From positions 1 to 33,146 of the forward strand of contig NZ_FRAH01000034.1 in the NCBI RefSeq assembly GCF_900142265.1: a DNA stretch of 33,146 nucleotides, in the 5' to 3' direction. Source of the stretch: Anaerotignum lactatifermentans DSM 14214 (GTDB lineage: Bacteria > Bacillota > Clostridia > Lachnospirales > Anaerotignaceae). This document shows positions 1 through 6,752 of the stretch, piece after piece (the first letter of the stretch is position 1; the number at the start of each line of letters is the position of its first letter). A program made the position numbers and the translations under genes. The notes beneath the pieces were generated by a model. That model saw only the letters and a list, made by a program, of their open reading frames with translations, was not told the DNA's origin and did no database searches.

Positions 1-1510
1 GGGTGAGGTCAGTAAAGGCGGCATGGCGTTCCGTCAGCTTCAAAAACTTCTGCGCCCGTCCTCCCGCGTTCTCATAAGCGGATAGCTGCTCTTGGAGTAT
101 GGAAAGCTCCGTTTTCAATGCGTAGTATTCTTCTGAATACTTCTGCGACATTTGCTCGTAGCGGTCTTGCGGGATAGTGCCGAGGGCGTTGTCCTCATAG
201 AGCTTGTTCAGCACCTTGTCGATCTGTTCAAGGCGCGCCGTGATTTGTGGGATACGCTTCTGCTGCTTTTTGGTCTGGTCGGTCTGCTGCATGGCAAGGT
301 TCTTTTTCACTAAGGCTTCAAACTCCGCCCGGTTGCTGATAGAATAGTCCTCGATTTTCTTCAGCACTTCCGCGACGGTCTGCATGAGCAAGTCCGCGTC
401 AATGATGTGCGGGGAATGGCATTTGGGGTTTTTGGCTTTTCCCTTGTGGTACTCGCTGCAATAGGCAACGTGCCGCTTGCCGCCGTTTCTGTAATCTATG
501 CGGATGTGCATTTTTGCGCCGCAATCCTTACAGAAAAGCAAGCCCGACAAAGGGTGGATTTCCCCGTCCCCGTTGGGGCGTCTGACGGGCGCGTTTTCCA
601 AAATCCGCTGTGCGGTTTCAAAGTCGGCGCGGTCAATAATCGGCTCATGCACATTTTCGGTTATCTGCCATTGGCTCCGGTCTACATAGTGGTTCCGCTT
701 GTCCCGGAAATGCTTTGTAGTCTTGAAGTTGACTACATCGCCGCAATACTCCTGCCGTGTAAGGATATGGGTCAAAGTGGCTTTGTTCCACTTGTAACGG
801 TTATCCTCATTGAGCGCCCTGTTTTTGCACGTTCCCCGCCCGCGCTCTTTCATGTAGAATGTGGGCGTTGGGATTTGCGCCTGCGTCAGATATACGGCGA
901 TTTGGTTGCGGTTTTTCCCGTCCAGAAACAGGCGAAAAATCAAACGGACAACTCCGGCGGCTTCCTCGTCGATTATCCAAAAATCCTTGTTGTCCGGGGA
1001 TTTGACATAGCCATAGAGAGCTTCGGTGGCAATCGGCTTTCCACTCATGCCCTTCGTCTTAATGCCGGTCTTTACTTTCTTGCTGATGTCCTTTGCGTAC
1101 CACTCCGACATGATGTTGATAAAGGGCGCAAACTCCAATGTGTCGGGCTTCTCGCTGTCTATCCCGTTGTTGACCGCGATAAAGCGCACATTGTTCCGTC
1201 TGAATATCTCCATAGCGTTGCCGACTTGGAGATAGTCGCGCCCCCAGCGGGTCATGTCTTTCATAATACACACGCCGATTTTACCGTTTTCTACGTCCTC
1301 TATCATGCGGGAGTAGGCGGAGCGGTCGAAAAATCTGCCGCTTTCATCGTCGTCAATGTAGTGCCGGATATTCGTCAATTTTAGCTGTCTGGCGTAGCTT
1401 TCCAAAAACTTCTTCTGGTTCTGTATGGAGTTGCTTTCGCCGCCGTCCCTGTCCTCGTCGCCTACGGAAAGGCGGGAGTAAAGGGCTGTGATTTTGTTGT
1501 AATCATTCAT
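1..1510 (-). CDS. Large serine recombinase, TndX/TnpX-like (3' end outside window)
   Basis: Site-specific recombinase expected to excise and integrate its transposon through a serine-linked intermediate. The visible 503 residues show the resolvase domain at about 7-150, with Y11, R13 and the probable catalytic S15, and the arginine motif TRWGRD. A recombinase domain follows at about 165-290, then a zinc beta-ribbon with cysteines from C327 (CKDC, then YC and KC further on), and a Lys/Gln/Glu-rich coiled coil from about 390. TndX-like proteins are about 530 residues, so only a short C-terminus is missing. The start is the ATG at 1510, which lies 8 nt after AGGAGG; an in-frame ATG at 1516 is only 2 nt from it. 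The gene lies about 50 bp past the broken virD4. Confidence 0.93.
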   Translation of the reverse strand, partial: MNDYNKITALYSRLSVGDEDRDGGESNSIQNQKKFLESYARQLKLTNIRHYIDDDESGRFFDRSAYSRMIEDVENGKIGVCIMKDMTRWGRDYLQVGNAMEIFRRNNVRFIAVNNGIDSEKPDTLEFAPFINIMSEWYAKDISKKVKTGIKTKGMSGKPIATEALYGYVKSPDNKDFWIIDEEAAGVVRLIFRLFLDGKNRNQIAVYLTQAQIPTPTFYMKERGRGTCKNRALNEDNRYKWNKATLTHILTRQEYCGDVVNFKTTKHFRDKRNHYVDRSQWQITENVHEPIIDRADFETAQRILENAPVRRPNGDGEIHPLSGLLFCKDCGAKMHIRIDYRNGGKRHVAYCSEYHKGKAKNPKCHSPHIIDADLLMQTVAEVLKKIEDYSISNRAEFEALVKKNLAMQQTDQTKKQQKRIPQITARLEQIDKVLNKLYEDNALGTIPQDRYEQMSQKYSEEYYALKTELSILQEQLSAYENAGGRAQKFLKLTERHAAFTDLT

Positions 1511-1566
1511 GTGCATATCCTCCTGTGCGTCCATGTAGAGTTCTTTACACTTAAGATTATGCACTC
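1..1566 (-). mobile_element. Nested large-serine-recombinase transposon inside virD4 (partial)
   Basis: The virD4 reading frame matches its family up to a tryptophan codon at 1566-1568, then changes to two unrelated codons and a stop. A large serine recombinase gene begins about 50 bp beyond, in the same direction, and runs off the left edge. In Tn4451-type elements the recombinase gene sits with its 5' end close to the transposon terminus, which fits. The terminus is therefore placed near 1560-1566. The rest of the transposon and of virD4 would lie left of the window. Alternatives are a simple deletion or a chimeric assembly joint. Confidence 0.6.
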
Positions 1567-1874
1567 CAGCGGGCGCTGCCATACTCCATACCGTGCCGGT
1601 ACTTCTTGGCGTTCTTGCTTTTGAGATACACGGCCAATCGCAGGCCAGCGCCGCAGCACAGCCCCACCAGCAGGTCCAAAGGGTGCAGGCTGGGCCACCA
1701 GCTGGCCAGCGCCACCGGCAGCGTGGAGAAGAACGAAAGCATTTTTGCCGAAGCGTCCGCACCCACGGCCATCCGCCATCCTTCACCGAAGTTGGTTGCG
1801 AACAGCCCCATCAGGATATAGGGCATATTCAGCAAAAGGAGCTTTTTGATGTCAAGTTGCTTTTTCATCTTCAT
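1557..1874 (-). pseudogene. VirD4-like type IV coupling protein, N-terminal fragment only
   Basis: The 105-residue product matches the start of CD1115-family VirD4/TraG coupling proteins, membrane ATPases that bring the relaxase-DNA complex to the conjugation channel. Seen: two hydrophobic segments at about 10-30 and 66-84, then the family motif KYRHGMEYGSARW. The family normally continues for another 450 or more residues with Walker A and B motifs; here the frame changes after W103 and stops two codons later. The ATG overlaps the pcfB stop (ATGA) and lies 8 nt after AAGGAG. The break coincides with the serine recombinase gene, so the gene is probably split by insertion, and conjugation by this copy should be lost unless the insert excises. 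Confidence 0.85.
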
Positions 1875-2371
1875 CGTTCCAGCTCCTTCCGCTTGTTCCG
1901 GTCCACAACGGCGTGTTTCACCAGCTCTTTGAACTGGCTCAGCTTTGCCAGCACGGACGGACGCTCTGTTTTCTGCGCCTTTCTGACCTTCTTGCCGGTG
2001 TACTCGGTAAAGGCAGCGGTCAGGGCATCCGCATCGCGGCCTTTGAAAAAGATCAGGTACTTGGGCGGGGAGCTGCTGCGGTCCTTCTTCACCGCATAGT
2101 CAACGCCGTATTTCCGGGCGATCTTTTCAAACTCCTTGATGGAGGGGTCGGTGATCTCGATGTTGGAAACGCCCTGATTCTGGCCGATCAGCTGCTTCAC
2201 CGTCTGTTTGCCGTGGGGAATCACGGGGGTATCCCGGCTTTTCTGCTTTTGCAGCTTCTTTTCCTTGCGGTGGGCAAGGTACTTGGTGATGGCGGCCTTA
2301 AACAGCCGCCCGGTAAACTTTGTTCCGCTGACTACCAGCGTCAAAGTCCTGTTTTCCACTTCCTCCTGCAT
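1871..2371 (-). CDS. pcfB: PcfB/DUF3801 family conjugation protein
   Basis: A 166-residue soluble, strongly basic protein. The family is named after PcfB of enterococcal plasmid pCF10, which binds the coupling protein and helps deliver the relaxosome. Seen: the N-terminal LTLVVSGTKFTGRLFKAAI, a Lys-rich middle, and the later KYGVDYAVKKD and YLIFFKGRDADALTAAF segments typical of the family. The ATG lies 9 nt after AAAGGAGG. The stop overlaps the virD4 start by 4 nt, the pcfB-virD4 coupling usual in these elements. Family assignment is from recalled sequence pattern. Confidence 0.8.
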   Translation of the reverse strand: MQEEVENRTLTLVVSGTKFTGRLFKAAITKYLAHRKEKKLQKQKSRDTPVIPHGKQTVKQLIGQNQGVSNIEITDPSIKEFEKIARKYGVDYAVKKDRSSSPPKYLIFFKGRDADALTAAFTEYTGKKVRKAQKTERPSVLAKLSQFKELVKHAVVDRNKRKELER

Positions 2372-2418
2372 AGGTCATCGCCTCCTTTCCACGGATTTTG
2401 CAGGGGTGGCGCTTGATA

Positions 2419-2460
2419 CTAAGGCGGGACCACCAGCCGCCGCAGCAGGTATTTCATCAT
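2419..2460 (-). CDS. Possible 13-residue peptide upstream of pcfB
   Basis: ATG-ATG start 6 nt after GAAAGGAG, encoding MMKYLLRRLVVPP then TAG. It fills the only gap of note between the neighbouring gene and pcfB. It could be a real micro-protein, a translational-coupling leader, or the remnant of a longer gene. Only the ribosome binding site supports it. Confidence 0.3.
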   Translation of the reverse strand: MMKYLLRRLVVPP

Positions 2461-2472
2461 GGCAGGCTCCTT

Positions 2473-2784
2473 TCAACGCAGCTGATCGGAGCGGTCATAG
2501 TACAGATGTCCCTGGCGCACCTTGGCATGGCTGAGAATCTTGATGTGGCCCTTTTCCTGGTTCTCCAGGCTTTTCTGGTATCCGGCCTCCGTCAGAAACA
2601 GGCGGGTCCGTTCGCCTTTCCAGCCCACCGGCGAATCGTGGGTCAGCACATCGAAGATAATCATGTGCCGGGTGTCCTCGGCAAACCGCTCCAAATCCAT
2701 GTACTCATGGCCGTGGTAGTTCTGCGCCCCGGCCTTGAGCCGCATTTCCTCCATCAGCTGGCCCACGGTCTTACGCTCAGGCAT
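2473..2784 (-). CDS. Small conserved element protein (DUF5720-like), copy 2
   Basis: A 103-residue protein of unknown function carried by this class of conjugative element. It shares its C-terminal half with the product of 4370-4645: both have a RLFLTE-GYQ core, then a Gln, an IKI or IKIL stretch and a V-x-x-GH ending. Both are acidic and basic mixtures with no signal or membrane segment. The ATG at 2784 is 8 nt after AAAGGAGG; a GTG at 2793 lies too close to that site. The first 8 nt overlap the end of the upstream gene, so the two are probably translationally coupled. The DUF name is from memory and should be checked. Confidence 0.75.
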   Translation of the reverse strand: MPERKTVGQLMEEMRLKAGAQNYHGHEYMDLERFAEDTRHMIIFDVLTHDSPVGWKGERTRLFLTEAGYQKSLENQEKGHIKILSHAKVRQGHLYYDRSDQLR

Positions 2785-3139
2785 GGCGCGCACCTCCTTT
2801 CCCGCGTCCCTGGCCTTTCACAGTCAGGATACCGTCCAGGGTGGTAGCGGTGATCCGCAGGCGCTCAGCGGTGGCGATGTCATTCTTCACGGTCTCGTCG
2901 ATGCCGTGGCCGCAGACCACCAGCACATGGGACCGGCGCAGATAGTCTCGCACCATATCCAGCCCGTCCTTGTGTTCCTGGGGAATCTCGTCCTTGAGGA
3001 AGGTGGACAAGAACAGAACCGGGCAGATGGGCGAATACCCGGCGTCGTACACCTGGCGGCAGTAGGTGGCAGCGTTCTCGGCGTTCTCATACTGGTTGTT
3101 GCTCCAGGGAGCCGTAATGTAGGCAAGAGGTCGTTTCAT
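2777..3139 (-). CDS. Deoxyribosyltransferase-like protein (DUF4406/DUF7768 type)
   Basis: A 120-residue protein opening with RPLAYITAPWS, followed by NAATYCRQVYDAGYSPICPV and SHVLVVCGHGID. These segments recall the Rossmann-like fold of nucleoside 2-deoxyribosyltransferases and the related DUF4406 group, which are frequent on mobile elements. A substrate cannot be named. The ATG at 3139 lies 8 nt after AAAGGA; an upstream in-frame start at 3172 has no such site. It ends 8 nt inside the next gene. Confidence 0.65.
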   Translation of the reverse strand: MKRPLAYITAPWSNNQYENAENAATYCRQVYDAGYSPICPVLFLSTFLKDEIPQEHKDGLDMVRDYLRRSHVLVVCGHGIDETVKNDIATAERLRITATTLDGILTVKGQGRGKGGARHA

Positions 3140-3187
3140 GGCAAAATCCTTTCTCCCGGTATTGCCGGGCAACAGAAAAGCGGCTGT

Positions 3188-4081
3188 TTACCAGCCGCCT
3201 GTGTTCATATCGTGATTGACTTGTACGGTGTAGTGATTGCTGATCGTGGTGGGCGCGTTGAACAGCACTGCAAGCAAATACTGTTTCATATTGCGGACCT
3301 CCGTGGTGTTTTTCTGCATACCGTCCATGACAAATCGGATATGCTCGCTATCCAGCTTCAAGAACCGGGAGCGCACGACTTCATGGGGAAAGTCGCTGCC
3401 AGCGATCCGAGTGGTTTTACGTTTGGCACAAACGGTCTCCACCATCAGCTCCACAATCTCGTCCAGGTCCTCACGGTAGGTCGAAAACTCTCTGCACAGA
3501 TAGTCATACTCGATGTTCTCCAGAATCAATTCCCGATAATTTTCTATCTCTGAGACAGACATCGCATCCCTTCCTTTCCGTTCCGGCAGCTGTGCTGCCG
3601 CTGTTTCCCGGAAGGGAATGGAATCGGTACTTGCTCCATGAGTATTTTGTTTTTGAGTATTTGGTTTCTCTATATTTAATTCTGCGGGCTTTTCCGTATC
3701 CGGTTTATCCAGATACGGGTTTTCCGTATCTGGTGAAGCCGTATCTGGTACAGCCGTATCCGGCCTTGGCGTTTCTGGCTGCCTGGGCTGGGGTTTCTCA
3801 TAAATCACATACTCGGTGTCGCTGATCCGGCCTTGTTGGTCCCGCAGCTGGTTCCGCACGATGTAACCGGCGGTTTCCAACTCCCGCAGCGCACTGCCGA
3901 TGGCATCAACGCCCTCCTTGCAGATTTTCGCAAGTCCACGGGTAGTATAGTTCCAGTCATCAGGCAGGGATAACATCATGGAAAGAAGCCCCTTTGCCTT
4001 GAGGGATAGTTCGTGGTTCCGCAGGTGATGATTGCTCATCACGGTATAATCTTTGGTCCGTTCAATGCGAAAAACGGCCAT
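3188..4081 (-). CDS. RepA-like replication initiator with winged-helix domain (DUF6017)
   Basis: A 297-residue protein of the type annotated as replication initiator A or helix-turn-helix/DUF6017 on Firmicutes conjugative elements; it may drive autonomous replication of the excised circle. Residues about 1-95 form a winged-helix domain (KAKGLLSMMLSLPDDWNYTT, then GLAKICKEG and LRELETAGYIVR). Residues about 105-150 are a low-complexity linker rich in P-D-T units. The C-terminal 110 residues are a conserved domain with EYDYLC and AVLFNAPTT motifs. The ATG at 4081 is 8 nt after AAAGGAG; a GTG at 4090 overlaps that site. A terminator-like hairpin sits just upstream. Confidence 0.75.
   Translation of the reverse strand: MAVFRIERTKDYTVMSNHHLRNHELSLKAKGLLSMMLSLPDDWNYTTRGLAKICKEGVDAIGSALRELETAGYIVRNQLRDQQGRISDTEYVIYEKPQPRQPETPRPDTAVPDTASPDTENPYLDKPDTEKPAELNIEKPNTQKQNTHGASTDSIPFRETAAAQLPERKGRDAMSVSEIENYRELILENIEYDYLCREFSTYREDLDEIVELMVETVCAKRKTTRIAGSDFPHEVVRSRFLKLDSEHIRFVMDGMQKNTTEVRNMKQYLLAVLFNAPTTISNHYTVQVNHDMNTGGW
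3692..3763. repeat. Short repeats encoding the P-D-T linker of the RepA-like protein
   Basis: CCGTATCCGG or CCGTATCTGG recurs at 3694, 3724, 3739 and 3754 on the plus strand, the last three 15 bp apart, plus one inverted copy near 3709-3719. They encode Pro-Asp-Thr repeats in the linker. Units of 15 bp keep the frame, so copy number can vary without breaking the gene. Confidence 0.7.
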
Positions 4082-4111
4082 TGACTTCACTCCTTTCTAA
4101 TTTTAGGGCAT

Positions 4112-4151
4112 GAAAAAAGCCACAATCCTTCGTGAAAAAGACTGTGGCTTT
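4112..4151 (-). terminator. Intrinsic terminator or attenuator before the RepA-like gene
   Basis: AAAGCCACA (4116-4124) pairs with TGTGGCTTT (4143-4151), a 9-bp stem followed on the minus strand by six T. It overlaps the stop of the 61-residue gene and precedes the RepA-like start by about 30 nt, so it may limit read-through into the initiator gene. Confidence 0.6.
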
Positions 4152-4336
4152 CAGCTGTTTTTGTTGTTCTGCCAGGGCCGGTAAGGACGCTTGTACTTCG
4201 GCGGATGACTGAACATCGGCTCATGCTCCGAAAACGGGAGGGTCTGCAAAACCCGGTCAATGTCGGTGGATTCCATATCATACTGGGACTGGCAACTTTC
4301 CCGGATGGCATCTTTGATGCTCTGGACAGTACACAT
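4151..4336 (-). CDS. Small hypothetical element protein (61 residues)
   Basis: Not recognised. The product begins MCTVQSIKDAIRE and ends in a basic, Pro/Tyr/Trp-rich tail. It has no signal peptide or membrane segment. The ATG at 4336 is 6 nt after AAAGGA; another ATG two codons earlier directly abuts that site. It lies between the parB-linked small gene and the RepA-like gene in the same direction, and its stop runs into a terminator hairpin. Confidence 0.55.
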   Translation of the reverse strand: MCTVQSIKDAIRESCQSQYDMESTDIDRVLQTLPFSEHEPMFSHPPKYKRPYRPWQNNKNS

Positions 4337-4369
4337 ATTCATTCCTTTCCTTTCGTAGTGATAATGAGT

Positions 4370-4645
4370 TTACGGGTGGCGGCGGCGCTTGTCCGGTTTG
4401 AAGTCGAGCACATGGCCCTCGATCACACGGGCATACCGCTTGATTTTGATTTCCCGACGCTTCTGGCTTACGAGGGCGGCCTGATACCCGTCCTCCGTAA
4501 GAAACAGCCGCATATCATCGCCGGGGCAGCCGTAGGAACAAGGGCGCTGAACGGAAAACTCGATCATCCAGCGGGTGCTGTCCTGAAAACGCTCTACGGC
4601 CAAGATATTGTGTCCTTTCAGCTCACGGGCTGAAATATCCCTCAT
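4370..4645 (-). CDS. Small conserved element protein (DUF5720-like), copy 1
   Basis: A 91-residue protein of unknown function directly downstream of parB (12 nt gap). Its C-terminal half resembles the product of 2473-2784: RLFLTEDGYQ, then SQKRREIKIKRYARV and EGHV. The N-terminal halves differ more, though both share a D-x-x-R/T-x-x-M-I hydrophobic strand. The ATG lies 6 nt after AAAGGAG. The two copies look like paralogues from an old duplication inside the element. Confidence 0.72.
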   Translation of the reverse strand: MRDISARELKGHNILAVERFQDSTRWMIEFSVQRPCSYGCPGDDMRLFLTEDGYQAALVSQKRREIKIKRYARVIEGHVLDFKPDKRRRHP

Positions 4646-4657
4646 AGGCGGCTCCTT

Positions 4658-5584
4658 TCATCGTTCCTGGTCTCTCTGGCGCTTCTTCTGCCACGCCTCC
4701 AGCAGTTTGATAATGGTTTCCTGCATCCGCTGGGGCGTATAGCTTTTGGGGAAATACTTCCGCAGGGTGTCGGAGGTGAAAGTCACTTTGTCGAGATCAC
4801 TTTTCTTTTCCTCACCCATGATGACGCGCATCATATCGAGGGTCAGATGTCCCTCCTGGCTGTATTTCTTGAGTCGCTGAGCCTGGGAGAGAGAGGGGGT
4901 AGCCTGTTCGCTGTCCATCGCGTCCAGCAAATCCCGCTGTTCTTCTTTTTTGAGAAAGGACAGCTCATAAGCCGGATTGAGGGCGATTTTCTTTTCATCG
5001 ACCATATCCAGCAGTTCGGGAATCAGCTCCGTCAGGCGGATATAGCGCTGCACCTGGTTCCTACTCGAACCAGCCTGCTGCGCCAACAATTCATCTGCAC
5101 GCAACTTCGTCCCAAGTTGGGACGAAGTTAAGTCCCCCCGTGCGCCTTGGTGTTTCATAGCCTCCAGCTTCATCTTGTAAGCAAAGGCCCTTTCGCTGGG
5201 GAGCAGGCTTTCACGTTGTAAGTTGCTGTCCACCATGATGATAGTGGCAGCATCATCGTCCAGGTCTCGGACAATGACAGGCATGGTTTCTTTCTCGGCC
5301 AGCTCACTGGCCCGGTGCCGCCTGTGACCGGCAACCAGCTCATAGCCGCCCTCCGGGTCCGGGCGGGCGATCGCCGGAACCAGAACACCATACTGCCGAA
5401 CGCTGTCGGCGGTCTCCATCATGGCCTCGTCATCCTTGACTTTGAAGGGATGCCCCTTAAATGGGTGCAGCTCAGACAGCGGAATTTCCTGTATCTTCTC
5501 CAGCTTGGCATCCTGGCGGCTTTCCTCGGTGGAAAACAAATCATCGTATGGAGCCAGCTCTACTTTTTTCGCGCTGCTTTTCAA
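4658..5584 (-). CDS. parB: ParB/Spo0J family partition protein
   Basis: Centromere-binding CTPase that loads at parS sites and works with ParA to segregate or stabilise the element. Seen in the 308 residues: an N-terminal ParB domain with the nucleotide-binding motif GHRRHRAS at 86-93 and the following NLQRESLLPSE motif, then a helix-turn-helix around 150-210 (ADELLAQQAGSSRNQVQRYIRL). The C-terminus is basic. Translation probably starts at the TTG at 5584, which follows a very strong site (AAGGAGGTGAT). The first 44 nt overlap the end of parA in another frame, so expression is likely coupled. Confidence 0.92.
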   Translation of the reverse strand: MKSSAKKVELAPYDDLFSTEESRQDAKLEKIQEIPLSELHPFKGHPFKVKDDEAMMETADSVRQYGVLVPAIARPDPEGGYELVAGHRRHRASELAEKETMPVIVRDLDDDAATIIMVDSNLQRESLLPSERAFAYKMKLEAMKHQGARGDLTSSQLGTKLRADELLAQQAGSSRNQVQRYIRLTELIPELLDMVDEKKIALNPAYELSFLKKEEQRDLLDAMDSEQATPSLSQAQRLKKYSQEGHLTLDMMRVIMGEEKKSDLDKVTFTSDTLRKYFPKSYTPQRMQETIIKLLEAWQKKRQRDQER

Positions 5585-6362
5585 GTTTTATCACCTCCTT
5601 GGTCAGATTCTTATAGCCCTCGGCCACCTTGCCATTAGGGTCATGGGCAAAAATGCTTTTGCCCTCGGCGCTGATCTCCTTTGCCCGGACAGAATGGGGA
5701 ATCTCGGTGCCGAACACCTTGATTTTGCTGCCATAGGTCTCCCGCAGCAGGGCGGCAATCTCCTTGGCGAAGTTGGTGCGGTTGTCCACCATCGTCAGCA
5801 ATATGCCGTCGATCTGGAGCTTGGGGTTGATCTGCCGCTTCACCTTGTTTACGGTCTGGAGCAGCTGTTCCAGGCCCTTGGCGGGCAGGTACTCCGCCTG
5901 AACGGGGATTATGACCCTGTTGGCGGCGGCCAGGGCGTTGACCGTGAGCATACCCAGGGATGGCTGGCAGTCAATCAGGATATGGGAATACTGTCCCTTG
6001 AGCGTGTCCAGATACTGCCGCAGGATGGTCTCTCGGCTCATGGCGTTCACCAGGGAGACCTCCATGCCGGAGAGCTGGATGTCTGCGGGCATCAGGTCAA
6101 CGCCCTCCGGGTGGTGCAGGATACCCTCGCCGGGGCGCAGCGGCTCGTCCATCAGGATACGGCCCATCGCGTCGGACAGGGTAAAGGGCAGCTTGTCCGG
6201 CTGGGGGTGGCCCAGGCTGATGGTCAGGCTGCCTTGCGGGTCCCCGTCGATCAGCAGCACTTTCTTTCCGGCCTGCGCCAGCCCAATCCCCAGGTTCGCG
6301 CAGGTGGTTGTCTTGCCAACGCCGCCTTTCTGGTTGGCGATGGCGATGATTTGCGTGTTCAA
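5541..6362 (-). CDS. parA: ParA/Soj family partition ATPase
   Basis: Walker-type ATPase that partners ParB in DNA partitioning. With the TTG start at 6362 the product has 273 residues: the deviant Walker A KGGVGKTT at 12-19, the Walker A' strand VLLIDGDPQGSLT, and the Walker B-like ILIDCQPSLG. Usual length for element ParAs is 250-280. The TTG lies about 8 nt after GAGG; a longer frame upstream has no good site and would run through a terminator hairpin. It is the first gene of the element operon. Two terminator-like hairpins lie in its presumed leader. Confidence 0.92.
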   Translation of the reverse strand: MNTQIIAIANQKGGVGKTTTCANLGIGLAQAGKKVLLIDGDPQGSLTISLGHPQPDKLPFTLSDAMGRILMDEPLRPGEGILHHPEGVDLMPADIQLSGMEVSLVNAMSRETILRQYLDTLKGQYSHILIDCQPSLGMLTVNALAAANRVIIPVQAEYLPAKGLEQLLQTVNKVKRQINPKLQIDGILLTMVDNRTNFAKEIAALLRETYGSKIKVFGTEIPHSVRAKEISAEGKSIFAHDPNGKVAEGYKNLTKEVIKLEKQREKSRAGSIR

Positions 6363-6410
6363 TGACTTCACCTCATTTCTGAATTGTTCTATGGCTTCTG
6401 GAAATAGAAA

Positions 6411-6447
6411 AAGCCGCCACTTCAAAAATTGAAAGTGACGGCCTTTT
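6411..6447 (-). terminator. Terminator-like hairpin just upstream of parA
   Basis: Imperfect stem between about 6411-6424 and 6431-6446 (GAAAGTGACGGCC against GCCGCCACTTC), followed on the minus strand by a T-rich run. It ends about 50 nt before parA, where it would either stop incoming transcription or attenuate parA itself. Confidence 0.5.
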
Positions 6448-6478
6448 CTTATCCCGGAATGAAATTCCCCGGAAACGC

Positions 6479-6509
6479 AAAAAGCGCCCAGTAGAAAATA
6501 CTGAGCGCT
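6479..6509 (-). terminator. Terminator-like hairpin in the parA leader
   Basis: AAGCGCCCAGTA (6482-6493 region) pairs with TACTGAGCGCTT (6499-6510 region) with one wobble and a 5-nt loop, followed on the minus strand by TTTTTG. It is the second of three such structures between rpsI and parA. Confidence 0.6.
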
Positions 6510-6520
6510 TGGCGATTAGA

Positions 6521-6549
6521 TTTATTCTCTTTTGTTCAAATTAGGTCAA
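6521..6549 (-). promoter_or_regulatory. Candidate parA promoter
   Basis: Minus strand TTGACC (6544-6549), 17-nt spacer, AATAAA (6521-6526). The -35 box falls in one of the long direct repeats, so a protein binding the repeat could block it. The -10 box matches only four of six consensus bases. Confidence 0.4.
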
Positions 6550-6745
6550 ATTCAGACAAACCGTTTTCACGAAAAAGGTCTCTTGGAGATGTATAAATAA
6601 ACATCCCCTTGGCATCCCAAAATCGCGTCTCGGTTGTCCTATTTTTTAACCCATAAGCCCTCTTTTTGGGGTGGTTGTCCACCATTTAACCCATAGAAAA
6701 CGGGTTAAAAGAGGCTTCGTTCTGTCAAATTGCGTCAAACCATTT
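6545..6745. repeat. Pair of 22-bp imperfect direct repeats (A1, A2)
   Basis: Copies at 6545-6566 and 6724-6745 share GTCAAATT, then G, CAAACC and TTT at the same spacing, 18 of 22 positions. Each copy itself contains two CAAA-type half units about 10 bp apart. They flank the B repeats symmetrically. Possible roles are integrase arm sites, ParB sites or initiator iterons. Confidence 0.6.
6632..6695. repeat. Pair of 23-24-bp direct repeats (B1, B2)
   Basis: GGTTGTCC, a 6-7 nt AT-rich spacer, then TAACCCATA, at 6632-6655 and 6673-6695, 41 bp apart (about four helical turns). The second copy also forms an inverted repeat with GGGTTAAA at 6702-6709. Likely protein-binding sites of the element end. 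Confidence 0.6.
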
Positions 6746-6752
6746 GAAAAGG

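Larger units (their letters stand above)
1..6750. mobile_element. End of an integrative and conjugative element beside rpsI
   Basis: Seen: a run of minus-strand genes (parA, parB, RepA-like initiator, pcfB, virD4) with higher GC and different codon use from the ribosomal genes that follow. Known: this gene set and order is typical of Firmicutes conjugative elements with a CD1115-family VirD4 coupling protein (Tn1549/CTn-like). Inferred: one end lies in the AT-rich non-coding DNA between parA and rpsI, somewhere in 6450-6826. The exact att site is not determined because the other end is outside the window and no integrase is visible. The 3' end of rpsI is a known integration site for some Firmicutes elements, but no duplicated rpsI end can be tested here. 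Confidence 0.75.
6511..6752. other. Non-coding repeat-rich end region of the element
   Basis: No gene is seen here. Besides the A and B repeats it contains a dyad GGAGATGT/ACATCCCC (6585-6608) and is much richer in AT than the genes to its left. It sits between the first gene of the element and the rpsI terminator, where an attachment site would be expected. Confidence 0.5.

Noticed and set aside
407..1384. Long plus-strand open frame
   Set aside because: It is the antisense of the serine recombinase; the minus frame has the catalytic motifs and the SD, the plus frame matches nothing and lacks a good ribosome site.
5421..6365. Plus-strand open frame of about 310 codons opposite parA
   Set aside because: Low-complexity antisense product; parA on the minus strand has clear Walker motifs.
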